From: Sergeia podlipaevii
Lineage: Eukaryota; Euglenozoa; Kinetoplastea; Trypanosomatida; Trypanosomatidae
Length of the DNA stretch: 64,000 bases
Reading direction: 5' to 3'
Assembly: GCA_030849805.1 (NCBI GenBank)
Contig: JASANZ010002196.1
Span: 1 to 64,000 of the forward strand
Part shown: positions 41,582 through 51,277 of the stretch, in pieces
Layout of the letters: each line of letters opens with the position of its first letter
How positions within the stretch are numbered: the stretch's first letter is position 1
Made by a program: the position numbers and the translations under genes
The notes under the pieces: generated by a model
Told to the model about the DNA's origin: nothing
What the model saw: the letters and a program-made list of their open reading frames with translations, nothing else
The model's database searches: none

Positions 41582-42476
41582 GGAGGAACCACAAATAAGT
41601 GAATGAAGCGAAGCACAAGGGGGGGGGAGGAGAGATAGATAGGTATTGTTTAGTGGTGCCAGTATCTTCTTGTTGTTTCACCCTCCGATAGACAACCACT
41701 TAGGAATGTATCTAAAATGATAGTACTATTTTATTTTATTTATTTATTTATAAAAAGTCTTTTCGCTGAAGACTAAAGTTTACGCTACACACACTCACAC
41801 AAATACACGTTGAAACTTTCACAAACTCTCTCTCTCTCTCACACACACAAATACACCAAGTATATTTATATATACTTAATTACCAAAAATGTAAATTGGC
41901 TAGTGCGCTACGCGCTATTGTGCCGTGGCCAGTTGACAACTCGGGCACTAGATTAATAAAGTGCAAATATAAGAAAAGATTTTAGGCTTGTCGGAGCAGG
42001 AGAATGTGAATAAAGAAGAGAAAAAAAGATAGTCTATCTCCGTTTTGTCGTTGTTCGCTAATTGAGCTACAGAAGAAAAAAAGATGTATATATTTGTGTA
42101 TTAAAAGCTCCTACACCTAGAACGAAAAAACGAGAAGGAAAAGAAATGTAACAACAAAAAAAAGAAGAATAAGTGAAATAGTACGAAAAGAGAGAGAGAG
42201 AAGGAGGGTATGTTATAGGATTGTGCAATCATTTTTAGTCTCGGTGACAGTGAGAGACTGAAAAGCAATCATATCACTTCAACGCTTATCATGCGTCTCC
42301 TTCTTTCCCTCCTTCTTTCGATTGTAATAACTTTTCACATTTAAAGGAAAAATGTACAGTGGAGTAGGGAGGTCCCATTCTTCACAAGAGAAACAAAACT
42401 ATATATATTACCCTTAAAAAAAAAAATTGATATAGAAGCACATCCCTCACTGTATAAAGTTACGTAATCGCCCACT
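41582..42476. other. Intergenic spacer
   Basis: AT-rich spacer with a G-rich purine tract (41617-41635), CT/CA repeat near 41826-41848 and GA run near 42190. No gene supported. Confidence 0.55.
41617..41635 (-). promoter_or_regulatory. Polypyrimidine tract upstream of the second MATE gene
   Basis: A C-rich, C/T-only run on the coding strand, about 35-55 nt upstream of the ATG at 41581. Confidence 0.4.
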
Positions 42477-45044
42477 CTACATGACCCTCTGCTTCCTGCA
42501 CGCACGTAAACGGCCCAACGCCGATGACTGCTTGGAGGGCTGCTTCTTGAAGACAAACTGCTCACGCGCGCAGGTGCTTACACCATAGTGCATCAGGCTC
42601 CGCTGCTGGCCGCCCTCGGCGGCCTTCAGTTTCTCACAGTGTGCTTGATGGGTGCGCTGCGCGAGCTCGAACCGCTGCACCATCCACGAGGAGCCCAGCA
42701 GCCCGCGCAAGGCAGCAAACGCGCGCAAGCGTACCCAGTCAGGCCCTGCACATGCAAACGAAGCGGTATCTCGGTCAATAAGGGGATAGAAAAAGGCCTC
42801 AATGGGTTCGCCTGCTGGGAATTGTTCTGGCACGCCGAGCGAGCGCCAATGCGCGGCGCTCTGCTGAACAATATCAAACTGTAAGAGACTGAGATCGTCA
42901 TCGGCATCCGCTATGGAAGCGGGCGGTGCTCTTGCAAGACTGGCCCACCTTTCCAGTACTCTATGCACCACTCGGGCATCATGGGCGGTGTCTTCTTCAT
43001 TCTCCTTCTCCCCACCACTTTCCTTTTCCTTCTTCTTCTGAATCCACGACGAGGCGATCGCGTCCAGAGCAGATGTTAACCCCAATCCACATACACCCTC
43101 CGTGTAATCACAACCCAGCAGCAGCGCAAGGGCAACGAGTACGCGCTTATCTAGCCCACACATGTGCAGATCGCTCCGCTTGTACGCCACCACCTCCCGC
43201 CCAGACGCAAAAAAGCCACGCAGCACCACAGCAGCGCCGTGCACCACCACATCGCTGTCTTCAGTGAAGACCGCATCCACGAGGCCGGCTCGCGAGAGAA
43301 AGGCACACTGCGCATCGGCTTCTGCGGGGCTGAGCACGAAGGGAACACCGCAGCAGTCAAGAAGTTCCACAATGTCGAGCAAGTCAAAAGGGAGTACATG
43401 AACCGTCTTGGATGCATCACGCCGAGGTGGCGCAGAGGCAGTGAAGAGGCCAGTGGTGGTGCTTGCGGTGGCTTGTTGCTGCTCTGCCTGATGAAAACTT
43501 TTGGGATCCGCATTATTCGCTGTTGCTGCTGCTGCTGGAGTCACAGCAAGAGTGGGTGCCGCCGCCGCCGCCGCCACTGTGCTAGTGACAGCATCGTTAG
43601 TTGTGGAAGTCATCGTTTGACCATGAACGGCTAAGCGGGCGTATTCTTGACTTCGCACTGGAGTGAACTCACTGCTACGGCTGTTCTCCCCCTCCGCTAA
43701 CTGCCTCTCGTGGGCATCAACGTGAGAGGGCAACCATGGTGTGAGCTGGGTGCCCGGATTCCACAAAAGAGCCTCTTCCTCAGTGTCATCGTCATCATCA
43801 TCGCTGCCATCGTCGTCATTCTCACTTCCACTTTCTGGATCGCTATTGCCTCCAGTGTCTCCTGTGTTCTCTCCGCTTCCTCCGCCTTCCTTTTCTGATG
43901 ATGCTGATGTATCGGCCCATTCATCTGGCGATGTCCAATCCACCTCACTGCCCTCACTACTAACTTCAATTACTGAACCATCTTCACTGGTATTCTCGTC
44001 CTTGCTATACTCGACACTGCTGCTTGTGGAGAGTGATACCTCGTCGCTTCGTTCCCAATCGCAATCATACAGAGCAACAGCAGCACTAGCAGGAGCAGGA
44101 GCAATACGTGAGTTTTTATAGATGCGAGACGTATCGCGAGCTGACAGCTCTTCTTCAACAACAGCAGAGTCATCATCGCTAGACGAATTCACTTCAATAG
44201 CTTCCGTTGGAGAGAAACCCTCGTCATCGACTACCATCGTTTCGCTTCGTGCCCGCTTGCTCGCCTGCCGCCGCTGCTGCTTCTGCAGGCCGCATCCTGT
44301 AGGCTTGCCTGACTCTTCTACAGCACGCCGCGGGCCCATAAAGAGTGAGCGACTGGTAAACCTGAGTGCATTTTCTGCCACTACACGCTCTCCCCTCGCT
44401 CGTTCATCGAGCACTTCCTGTGCATTGACAAGAAAAGTAGACGTGACATTTGCAGACACCTCAGCTGGAGCCTTGATCTTACGCAACACGTCACGGCGAC
44501 GACGATGATGAGAATGAGATTGGTGCTTGTGTCTTTTCTCACTGTTCAGTTGTTTGTCTGTCTCCACAATCGCACGGAGTGATGGAGGGGAAATGGTCTT
44601 GCTATCATCCCCCGAATTGGCATCCTGATGATTCATCTTGATGTTCAAAGATTCCTCCTCGAGTGGCGCAGTAGGCAGTGCAGCCACGTTGAGCGTGCCT
44701 GACGAGACCTGAGCCGCGACGATTGCCTTCGCGCGACGCCGTAGGAGCACCTGTGCCGCCGCAACGCGTAGTTGCTGTCGTCTGTGCTTTTCCTGAGCTT
44801 TGAGGGCGGTGGCGGGCCCATCGAACACAAACACAGGTTCAATACCGTAAAACAGCAGCTTCAAAATTCTCAGTAGGAACCCCTCGAGCACGCGCTGGTT
44901 GACATCCTCTCTATCTTTAACTTGAGAGCGGAATTGCACAATCCAGATGCTTGCGTCAATTGCCACTCGCTTGCCGCGCCACTGCTCCGGCTGCACCACC
45001 GTGCCAAAGGAATCCAGCAGTCGCCAGAGACCGTGAACACCCAT
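42477..45044 (-). CDS. XPG/Rad2-family structure-specific endonuclease
   Basis: 855 residues. XPG (Rad2, ERCC5) cuts the 3' side of the bubble in nucleotide excision repair. N-terminal nuclease half: MGVHGLWRLLDSFG, AIDASIW with metal-binding D30, and VFVFDGPA with D75. A long spacer (about 110-540) of charged, acidic and Ser-rich low complexity follows, with a DDDGSDDDDDDTEEE run. The internal nuclease half begins near 555: LLDCCGVPFVLSPAEADAQCA (about 575), VFTEDSDVVVHGA with acidic EDSD (about 593-596), then LLGCDYTEGVCGLG (helix-hairpin-helix entry). The long spacer separates it from FEN1 and EXO1, which lack one, and points to XPG. The start MGVHGLW is the mature family N-terminus. All metal-binding acidic residues visible are present. 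Confidence 0.9.
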   Translation of the reverse strand: MGVHGLWRLLDSFGTVVQPEQWRGKRVAIDASIWIVQFRSQVKDREDVNQRVLEGFLLRILKLLFYGIEPVFVFDGPATALKAQEKHRRQQLRVAAAQVLLRRRAKAIVAAQVSSGTLNVAALPTAPLEEESLNIKMNHQDANSGDDSKTISPPSLRAIVETDKQLNSEKRHKHQSHSHHRRRRDVLRKIKAPAEVSANVTSTFLVNAQEVLDERARGERVVAENALRFTSRSLFMGPRRAVEESGKPTGCGLQKQQRRQASKRARSETMVVDDEGFSPTEAIEVNSSSDDDSAVVEEELSARDTSRIYKNSRIAPAPASAAVALYDCDWERSDEVSLSTSSSVEYSKDENTSEDGSVIEVSSEGSEVDWTSPDEWADTSASSEKEGGGSGENTGDTGGNSDPESGSENDDDGSDDDDDDTEEEALLWNPGTQLTPWLPSHVDAHERQLAEGENSRSSEFTPVRSQEYARLAVHGQTMTSTTNDAVTSTVAAAAAAPTLAVTPAAAATANNADPKSFHQAEQQQATASTTTGLFTASAPPRRDASKTVHVLPFDLLDIVELLDCCGVPFVLSPAEADAQCAFLSRAGLVDAVFTEDSDVVVHGAAVVLRGFFASGREVVAYKRSDLHMCGLDKRVLVALALLLGCDYTEGVCGLGLTSALDAIASSWIQKKKEKESGGEKENEEDTAHDARVVHRVLERWASLARAPPASIADADDDLSLLQFDIVQQSAAHWRSLGVPEQFPAGEPIEAFFYPLIDRDTASFACAGPDWVRLRAFAALRGLLGSSWMVQRFELAQRTHQAHCEKLKAAEGGQQRSLMHYGVSTCAREQFVFKKQPSKQSSALGRLRACRKQRVM

Positions 45045-45752
45045 TTCCTAATATAAGTAGATAAAAACAAGTGTTGAGCGTAATGTATAAATGTTTGTGT
45101 ATGTGTATGTGTGTGTGTTTGCGTCAGTGTAAAAAATGAAGAGATCGTGTTAATCGCACAGGTGTGTAATATGTATGTATGTTGTAGTAGTAAACATACC
45201 CCTTCCTTATAGGTGCCGTCTCTAAAAATGTGCTTGAAGGAAAGAGCAACTACAAGAAAGGAAAAAAAAAAAGAGTAGGGGCACAACCCACAGCACTCCC
45301 CAAACTCACCGTCTACAAAGATATTATTATTCTATAGTTCTTTATCGCGCCTGAAGACACCAAAAAAAAGGGGGAAAAAAAGAAACGCTAGGTGTCACAA
45401 AGTCATCTGGTCGACAAATTACCAACAAAAAACGAGGAAAATATATACAACAAGAAATTGAATGAATATAAATAGCAAACTTAAAAAAAAGTAATATTAA
45501 ATAGATACCTGTTCACGCATGCGCAACGTATCCACGATGCGTTTATTATTATATTTATTGTTATTGAAGAAGAGTCATCTATATATATATGTATATATTT
45601 TCGATCAGCATCCATGTTTCATTAACCGAATTATAATATAGGTAATAGTGTGAAATACCAAGGAGATCATCCTCTCTTCCCCCGCCAAAAAAAAAAAAAA
45701 GCACGCACAAATACACCACTAATCGGAAGGCAGTGCCCTACCAAACTGTTAA
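45045..45752. other. Intergenic spacer
   Basis: AT-rich spacer with an acceptor-like site (45250-45275), TG repeat near 45104-45119 and an A15-type run near 45687. No gene supported. Confidence 0.6.
45250..45275 (-). promoter_or_regulatory. Trans-splice acceptor of the XPG-like gene
   Basis: A 22-nt C/T-only tract on the coding strand (45254-45275) is followed after two bases by AG at 45250-45251. This is a strong acceptor, predicting a 5' UTR of about 205 nt before the ATG at 45044. Confidence 0.55.
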
Positions 45753-46847
45753 TCAAAGGCGAAACCGCCCTTGCAAAAACCTGCGGTTGAGCGTAAACTC
45801 CTCCTTCCGGTTCTGAACTTCCCTCTCTACAATGGAGAGATCCATAACAGTGAAGCCCACCTCTTCAAATAGTGCCCGCACTTCCTCTACAGAAAAGAAG
45901 TGGCTGATCGTACCGTTAGTTCGTGCGTATGTGTTGCTATGGCTACTGCTGCTTCCGTCCTTGCTGTCAGTCGTCACCACGTGTGAGCCTCTGCTCTGGA
46001 AGCGAGCCTGGGCATGATCATTTACGCAGTAGTCGCGAAAGAAAAAGATCGACCCAGGCCTCGACATGCAGGCGGCAATGCGCTTCAGCACAAGTGCGTG
46101 AAGCTCTGCAGGGATAGAGCATAGAACAAATACCATGGAAACAAACTCCACGGGGTTCTGCGGAACACGACATGAGAAAGACAACGATGGCGATGATGTG
46201 GCGTTCCGCTCCGCTGCTGCTGAAGCGCTCTTCGCCTCGTTACCAGATGACGCGAGAGTAACAGCGCTACAAGCAGTTTCAGTATTTGCTGTGCCGGGTG
46301 CACCGATAAAGAAGGGGCACTCCACCACATCGCGCTCGCAAGGATTCAGCTGGCAAACATGCACCTTCGCCGCCAGTGCCGCAGGCAACCGTGCCTTCTT
46401 TTCCTCCAGCAACTCAATCGCAACGGACGAGATATCAAAACCCAACAGCCGCTTCCATTCAGAAAGATGTCCGTACTCTTCAAATATAGGGAGCATTGCA
46501 TTTCCAACCCCACAGCCCGCCTCCATCCAGGAAAACCCTTCCCCGCCCTGTTTCACCTCTTCTTGCTTCAGCACCCCTGTCTTCTTCTCAGCAAGTTGTC
46601 GTGTAACCGCTGCTTCAATGCGCGCGTGTAGTTCCACAAACTCATGCAGGATATAGTGTCTATCCTTGTAGCCGTTTACAGTGTTGTTACGGTAGTAGAG
46701 GTCCCAGTGGTCCTTGTGACCACCACGACTGCGAACCAGCGCCTGCTGCAGCTGCCGCCCTGTGTAGGGCCTATAGTCCTTTACAAAAGGTGGGTATAGT
46801 GGTGAGTGAGCCCGCTTGCGGGAGTCTCCTTGCTTCTGCTCGCTCAT
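45753..46847 (-). CDS. METTL2/6/8-type tRNA 3-methylcytidine methyltransferase
   Basis: 364 residues from the ATG at 46847. The family (yeast Trm140/Trm141, human METTL2/6/8) uses SAM to make m3C at position 32 of tRNA. Conserved features: an N-terminal HKDHWDLYYRNN element (about 44-55), K/D-rich DRHYILHEF, SAM-binding MEAGCGVGN (108-116), LGFDISSVAIELL, then FVSMVFVLCSIP (motif IV region), SIFFFRDYCVNDHAQ and the C-terminal NRKEEFTLNRRFLQGRF, which is diagnostic of the m3C enzymes. A Ser/Ala-rich insertion lies around 225-250. The frame is open for 92 codons upstream and includes another ATG at 46925, which would add a basic 26-residue extension (see findings). TGA stop. Confidence 0.92.
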   Translation of the reverse strand: MSEQKQGDSRKRAHSPLYPPFVKDYRPYTGRQLQQALVRSRGGHKDHWDLYYRNNTVNGYKDRHYILHEFVELHARIEAAVTRQLAEKKTGVLKQEEVKQGGEGFSWMEAGCGVGNAMLPIFEEYGHLSEWKRLLGFDISSVAIELLEEKKARLPAALAAKVHVCQLNPCERDVVECPFFIGAPGTANTETACSAVTLASSGNEAKSASAAAERNATSSPSLSFSCRVPQNPVEFVSMVFVLCSIPAELHALVLKRIAACMSRPGSIFFFRDYCVNDHAQARFQSRGSHVVTTDSKDGSSSSHSNTYARTNGTISHFFSVEEVRALFEEVGFTVMDLSIVEREVQNRKEEFTLNRRFLQGRFRL

Positions 46848-47185
46848 GTAGAAAAAGACCCAAAGATGAAGGGGCAGAAGTTGACTGGGAGCTGCCCTAT
46901 TCCTGTGCTTTTTTTTTTTAAGCATACATTGAGAAAAGAAATGGAATAGACACAAAGAAGTTGCAGTATGCAAGATGGTAACGCAATGTTTGTTCTGATG
47001 CTCTTCTGCTACTTGGCGAAGGAATACATACCCGCAAGCGTGTAATGAAAAACGATATACGCACTCATTATGTCTGCGCTTTAATGAGCAGGAAACTAGA
47101 GTTGGTGCAAAAAAAGGAAACAAGCACGCGGATCGTCATCCACCATATGCGCATTGCACAACCTCTCACTCTGCGGGGACGTGCA
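46848..47185. other. Short intergenic spacer
   Basis: 338-nt spacer between the cyclophilin and methyltransferase genes. It stays open in the methyltransferase frame for much of its length, perhaps by chance. No separate gene seen. Confidence 0.5.
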
Positions 47186-47890
47186 TCACAGTCTAAGCCG
47201 ACCTTCCGCAAATGGATTGTACAAGACCGTTGCGCCAGTAATGCGCACAGCATCTTGGTCCAAAACAATATTCTTCTCATCCACTACAGCGGCTTCTTCT
47301 AGAGCTTGCAGGACCGCCTCGCCTCGCTTTTCAAATCCATCCTCTCCTTTTACAGCAGGAACTAGCACTTGTCTGAGGAGTGCATCGGCGTCATCCGCTA
47401 CATCGGTGTTGTTGATAGGTCGATACCATGTATCCAGAAGCACCTCTCCAAACGCTGTATATACCCCGTCAAAGCCAGGCTGAGACTCGCAAAGCACAAA
47501 GAACTGCGATGCGTTTGTGTTCGGCTTATTTCCCTTATGCGCCATAGAGAGCACACCGCGTCTATTGTGGTGAGTGACGCCAAAGCCTTCATCATCAAAG
47601 AATCGTGTAGGACCAACGGCGATGAGTTCGCTAAGCCCTTCCATCGCGCCTTTATTGCCTGCAGATGTTGAGCTAGACGGTACCTTTGAGTAAATACTTT
47701 CCCCACCTTTGCCAGTGTTGGATGGATCACCACTTTGAAGCAGCACGCCGCGGATGTGTCGGTAGAAGGCGCAATGACCATAGGCGCCAGCTGCGCACTG
47801 CGCAAGGAAGTTAAACGCCGCTCTAGGGCAATCTCGCGCGTGCAGAGCGAGTGGGAGGTCACCCTTGGTGGTGTGAAGCACCACAGCCAT
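47186..47890 (-). CDS. PPIL3-like cyclophilin
   Basis: 234 residues. Cyclophilins catalyse cis-trans isomerisation of peptidyl-prolyl bonds. The sequence follows the short nuclear PPIL3 group, a spliceosome-linked cyclophilin: MAVVLHTTKGDLPLALHA, CPRAAFNFLAQCAAGAY, FYRHIRGVLLQSGDP, GKGGESIYSK, RRGVLSMAHKG, NTNASQFFVLC, FDGVYTAFGEV and a C-terminal YNPFAEG, like the PPIL3 ending. Between GGESIYSK and the DDEGFG loop there is an extra ~30-residue insertion. The active-site Arg of the FYRHIRG block and the SQFF Gln/Phe are present, but the usual GF-M/V Phe is Val (RGVLLQ). The ATG start is clear; the stop is in the LRL C-terminus. Confidence 0.9.
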   Translation of the reverse strand: MAVVLHTTKGDLPLALHARDCPRAAFNFLAQCAAGAYGHCAFYRHIRGVLLQSGDPSNTGKGGESIYSKVPSSSTSAGNKGAMEGLSELIAVGPTRFFDDEGFGVTHHNRRGVLSMAHKGNKPNTNASQFFVLCESQPGFDGVYTAFGEVLLDTWYRPINNTDVADDADALLRQVLVPAVKGEDGFEKRGEAVLQALEEAAVVDEKNIVLDQDAVRITGATVLYNPFAEGRLRL

Positions 47891-49006
47891 AAATAATGTA
47901 TGAGAGAGAAAGAGGGGAAAAAGAGAGACTTTTTATTAAGGCGTGCCGAAACGGCCACAGTATATCTCTATTCAATTCTCTTTTACAAACTGTACTTATT
48001 GGTGGATTGTAAAGGTTAAAAATTTTAGTAAGAGTAACAAGGGAAAAAAAAGATGAACAGAGCAGGGGGTGCAAGCAATATATAAACATGTTCAGATTCT
48101 CTCAAAGACTACGTCTCTCATGATGATAGCTAAGGATCATTTTCTCGCTTGACGATTATGGTATATCTTTTCTTTAATGAAATGCATAAGTATGGTTTCG
48201 TCGCTGCTGCAGGCGGTGCTTACACACCACATCAACGCGTTCATCCTTTTCTTTGCCATCAACAACAACAACAACAAAAAGAAATTGAGTCCTTGATGTG
48301 CGCTAAGGCAAAACATTGAAACACAATCGCTAGACAGGCGCCGCAAGAGAACACATACACATATGCACACATATGTTGATATATACACACCGGGGCACCT
48401 CGTCAAAGGTTGAGTGTGCCAGAGTACAAACTTTGTTTTTGCTAATATAGTAATAATAACTGTAAATATATTTGCAGCAACAACACCAAAAAGAAATCGA
48501 CGTGTGCACGTGTCTGTTTGCGCTCTTGTCTTCAGTGGTTGTTCATGCAACTTTCTTTCAAAGATAAAAGCAGAAAGGAAGAAAAAAAAACGCTGCAACT
48601 TTAAACGGATTCCTGTTATTACACACACAGAGAGAGAGAGAGAAAAGAAAGCATATATTACGCTCCATCAGAAAGCGCCATGCCCGATCACACGGAAAAA
48701 AAGCAAAAAAAATAATAATAATAATAAGAGAAGTAACACAGGATAAAACAATATCAAGATAAGGAAAAAGAGAATCGCAGAAAATGGAAAAAAAAAATGA
48801 CAAAAAAGAAGACGCGGAGTTCGCCACGCTACGTTCTGCATCCTGCCTGGCCGATGTCATGTAGCGCCAAAAAAAGAAACCACAAACAACAGTTCTTTCA
48901 AATTCCTCCCTCTTATCTTCCCTTTTGCTTTCCTCCTCGCTCTGCCTCTCTCTATTCTCCCAATTTCCCTTTGAAGACACATCACAAAATGTGTGTGTGC
49001 GTGCTC
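47891..49006. other. Intergenic spacer, 1.1 kb
   Basis: AT-rich spacer. A 27-nt purine run (47902-47928) lies only 12 nt before the cyclophilin ATG, with no AG between, so it is more likely part of the 5' UTR than the splicing tract. A reading frame at 48137-48628 begins with GTG and is low-complexity. No gene supported. Confidence 0.55.
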
Positions 49007-49510
49007 TTAGTGGTCCTCCTTGGCCTTGGAAACCTTGCTCTTGAGAGTGGGGTTCTTGGAGAGGTAGTTCTCCACCGCAGCATGAATAGTCTCCTCGGCA
49101 AGCATCGAGCAGTGCAGCTTCACAGGAGGAAGAGAAAGTTCCTGCGCAATTTGCTTGTTTGTAAGCTTCAGGGCATCCGCAACCGTCTTACCACGAATTG
49201 CCTGAGATGCATACGACGAAGCAGCGATGGCACTGCCACACCCAAAAGCCTTGAACTTCACATCTTCAATCACCATTGTATCAGGGTTGACCTTGACCTG
49301 CATCTGGGTCATGTCACCACACTCAGGTGCGCCACGAAGACCGGTGCCAACGTTAGGATCCGCGTTGTCGAGCTTGCCGACGTTGCGCGGGTTGTTATAG
49401 TGATCTTCAACAAGCGAGCTGTACAATGTACGCCGTGAGACCGCGGCAAGCGCCATGCTGTTGACCATCATAGTGGTGGTGGCCGTTGAAACTCTTGAAA
49501 ACGCGCGCAT
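49007..49510 (-). CDS. ISCU: Iron-sulfur cluster scaffold protein IscU (ISCU)
   Basis: 167 residues. IscU is the mitochondrial scaffold on which Fe-S clusters are built with the cysteine desulfurase Nfs1, frataxin and ferredoxin, and from which the HSC20/HSP70 pair hands them on. The N-terminal ~28 residues (MRAFSRVSTATTTMMVN…SRR) are basic and hydroxylated, without acids: a likely mitochondrial presequence. The mature domain starts near LYSSLVEDHY. All three ligand cysteines are present (C64 in GAPECGD, C91 in FGCGSA, C134 in LHCSM), along with D66, H133 and the chaperone-binding LPPVK motif (127-131). Length and ending fit the family. The ATG start is clear; TAA stop. Confidence 0.97.
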   Translation of the reverse strand: MRAFSRVSTATTTMMVNSMALAAVSRRTLYSSLVEDHYNNPRNVGKLDNADPNVGTGLRGAPECGDMTQMQVKVNPDTMVIEDVKFKAFGCGSAIAASSYASQAIRGKTVADALKLTNKQIAQELSLPPVKLHCSMLAEETIHAAVENYLSKNPTLKSKVSKAKEDH

Positions 49511-50159
49511 TTTTTGAAACTCTTCTCTTTTTTTAAAAAAAAAATGCCGACGTACTTAACAGTTTTTTTCAAAATTCGTACCTATTTTTCGTGTGTGTAA
49601 CAAAAAAGGGGAATTACTACACTGCGCTCGAAGGGTATACAACAAAAAAAAATTGCTTTAATATTTTCTGATGTTTGCCCTGGTGAGATAATAATTTAAG
49701 ACGTCAACAAAAAACTAGAGAAGAAAAACGAAATGCAAAAATAAATAATGAGGAAACGCAACTATACAACTAGTATGCTTGAAGCAAGTGGGCAAAACTA
49801 TGTATGTATATATATATATGTGGGCTCTGACGCGATCAATCAGCGTAGTGATTCCTAAAATAAAGGGGAAGAGGGGAAAAAATGATGAAGATGACGGGTA
49901 AGAAAGTTAAAGAATGAAAAACTAAAGTAAAACGTAGAAAAATATATACATCGGGCAAAACGATATTTACAATTCTAAATGAGCTATATGAATTTAATCG
50001 ATTACTGCTACACTACTGCTATATTACAGACATGTGCATAGAAACTAACAAGTTAACCGAGATCATTATACTTATATATGAAGGCTGAAAGGACGGCGAC
50101 TTAAACACAAAGGTCAAAACTAGGTCCCTGCCTCCCTTCGCCTCTCTCACACCTTTCAT
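49511..50159. other. Intergenic spacer
   Basis: AT-rich spacer with a T10 run on the coding strand just upstream of IscU (49535-49544) and a TA run near 49808. No gene seen. Confidence 0.6.
49535..49544 (-). promoter_or_regulatory. T-tract upstream of IscU
   Basis: Ten T on the coding strand, followed by several AG dinucleotides in an AAAGAGAAGAG stretch, 15-25 nt upstream of the ATG. Possible but weak trans-splice acceptor. Confidence 0.35.
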
Positions 50160-50777
50160 TTATCCTATCTCCACAACGCGACGCCGCTGTGGTACAAACT
50201 GCTCGTCATCGCTGCTAGTATCCTCCGCGTTGAGCGCATCACCATCCATAAACACCACTTCACTATCGTCATCGTCGCTGTCACTTTCCGCGTCCTGCTC
50301 AGCTGCCGCAACTTCTGTCACCATTGGCCCTACCGGGGAAGCCCCAGGTTGCTCTTGCACATCACTGGAGCAGGTAAGCGCGCTCATGAGGTTAAGCATG
50401 GCTTGCGCTTCCTCTACGCGCCGCTTCTCGAGTGCGGCACGAGTCGCTTCAGTTGGAAGCAGCATGCCATCCACGCCGGTGACCATCTCCTTGGGCTCGA
50501 GTACACCAGCGACAACATTCAGCTCCACCATAATATCAGACTCGCCGGTTGCAGCAGAAGCGTTGCGAGCCTCCTCTCCACTTGTGACACCTGTACTGTC
50601 GATTGCTGAGACTAGCACCGCCTCTGGCTCCATAGCCATTGCAGGCACTTGAGGAGCTGTACGGAGAAAAGCCTCAATCTGCTGAGTGAGTACACTGAGC
50701 GAAGACGCGTCGGTGCCGTGATCCTCTCTACGTAGGAGGCTCGCCACACGATACGCTGATGGACTGCTAGACTCCAT
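50160..50777 (-). CDS. Small acidic hypothetical protein
   Basis: 205 residues from the ATG at 50777. The open frame runs 97 codons further up but has no ATG there and encodes membrane-like low complexity typical of AT-rich leader. Residues 1-45 hold a helical segment (VASLLRREDH…LSVLTQQIEAFLRTAP). The middle is Ala/Glu/Val-rich with a short helix (EATRAALEKRRVEEAQAMLNLMSAL). The C-terminus is strongly acidic (ESDSDDDDSEVVFMD, SSDDEQF) and ends in QRRRVVEIG. No domain recognised. The acidic tail could be a nuclear or chaperone-type feature, but nothing fixes a role. Confidence 0.65.
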   Translation of the reverse strand: MESSSPSAYRVASLLRREDHGTDASSLSVLTQQIEAFLRTAPQVPAMAMEPEAVLVSAIDSTGVTSGEEARNASAATGESDIMVELNVVAGVLEPKEMVTGVDGMLLPTEATRAALEKRRVEEAQAMLNLMSALTCSSDVQEQPGASPVGPMVTEVAAAEQDAESDSDDDDSEVVFMDGDALNAEDTSSDDEQFVPQRRRVVEIG

Positions 50778-51277
50778 CTGCTGTAGAAATGTATGTGTAC
50801 TGCGAATTGCGAGAGAGAGAGAGAGAGAACAAAAAAGGAGATATACAAAGAACAATGTTCTTTCTTCTGCCGCAATGAGCTCTACTTTCTTTCCACCGCA
50901 CTGAGGAGTGTAAAACACAAAATTAGATGCGCCATCAGTATGAGAAAAATAAGATAAAGGAATCAAGACGTATCGTATTGCCGCAGAAAACAAAAAAATA
51001 GAAATATGGAAGAACGCTATTCCACATTGTACAAACAGCAAGAGAATGCTCGTACAAGCAACCTGCAAATCGCGCTTTATTTTGTAAATCTTTCACTTAT
51101 TTTGCAAAACAATAATTGGAAATTCAAGCAAATGTCGGACGAATGAGTAATGCCATATAGCGTTCTGTGCAGCACTTTATATGCATAAATATATACATGC
51201 AAAGGAAAAGAAAAGGAAAAATGAAGTTATATGTATGTATGGTTCTCTTTCTCTTTCTCTCTCTGATTCAATTGCAT
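50778..51277. other. Intergenic spacer
   Basis: AT-rich spacer downstream of the decayed region. It includes a GA run at 50811-50828 close to the 205-residue protein gene. No gene supported. Confidence 0.55.

Noticed and set aside
48137..48628. 163-codon frame on the minus strand in the spacer downstream of the cyclophilin gene's start
   Set aside because: Begins with GTG rather than ATG and is Phe/Leu/Cys-rich low complexity typical of translated AT-rich spacer.
50778..51068. 97-codon N-terminal extension of the acidic protein, with membrane-like sequence
   Set aside because: No ATG in the extension; it starts with TTG and has spacer composition.
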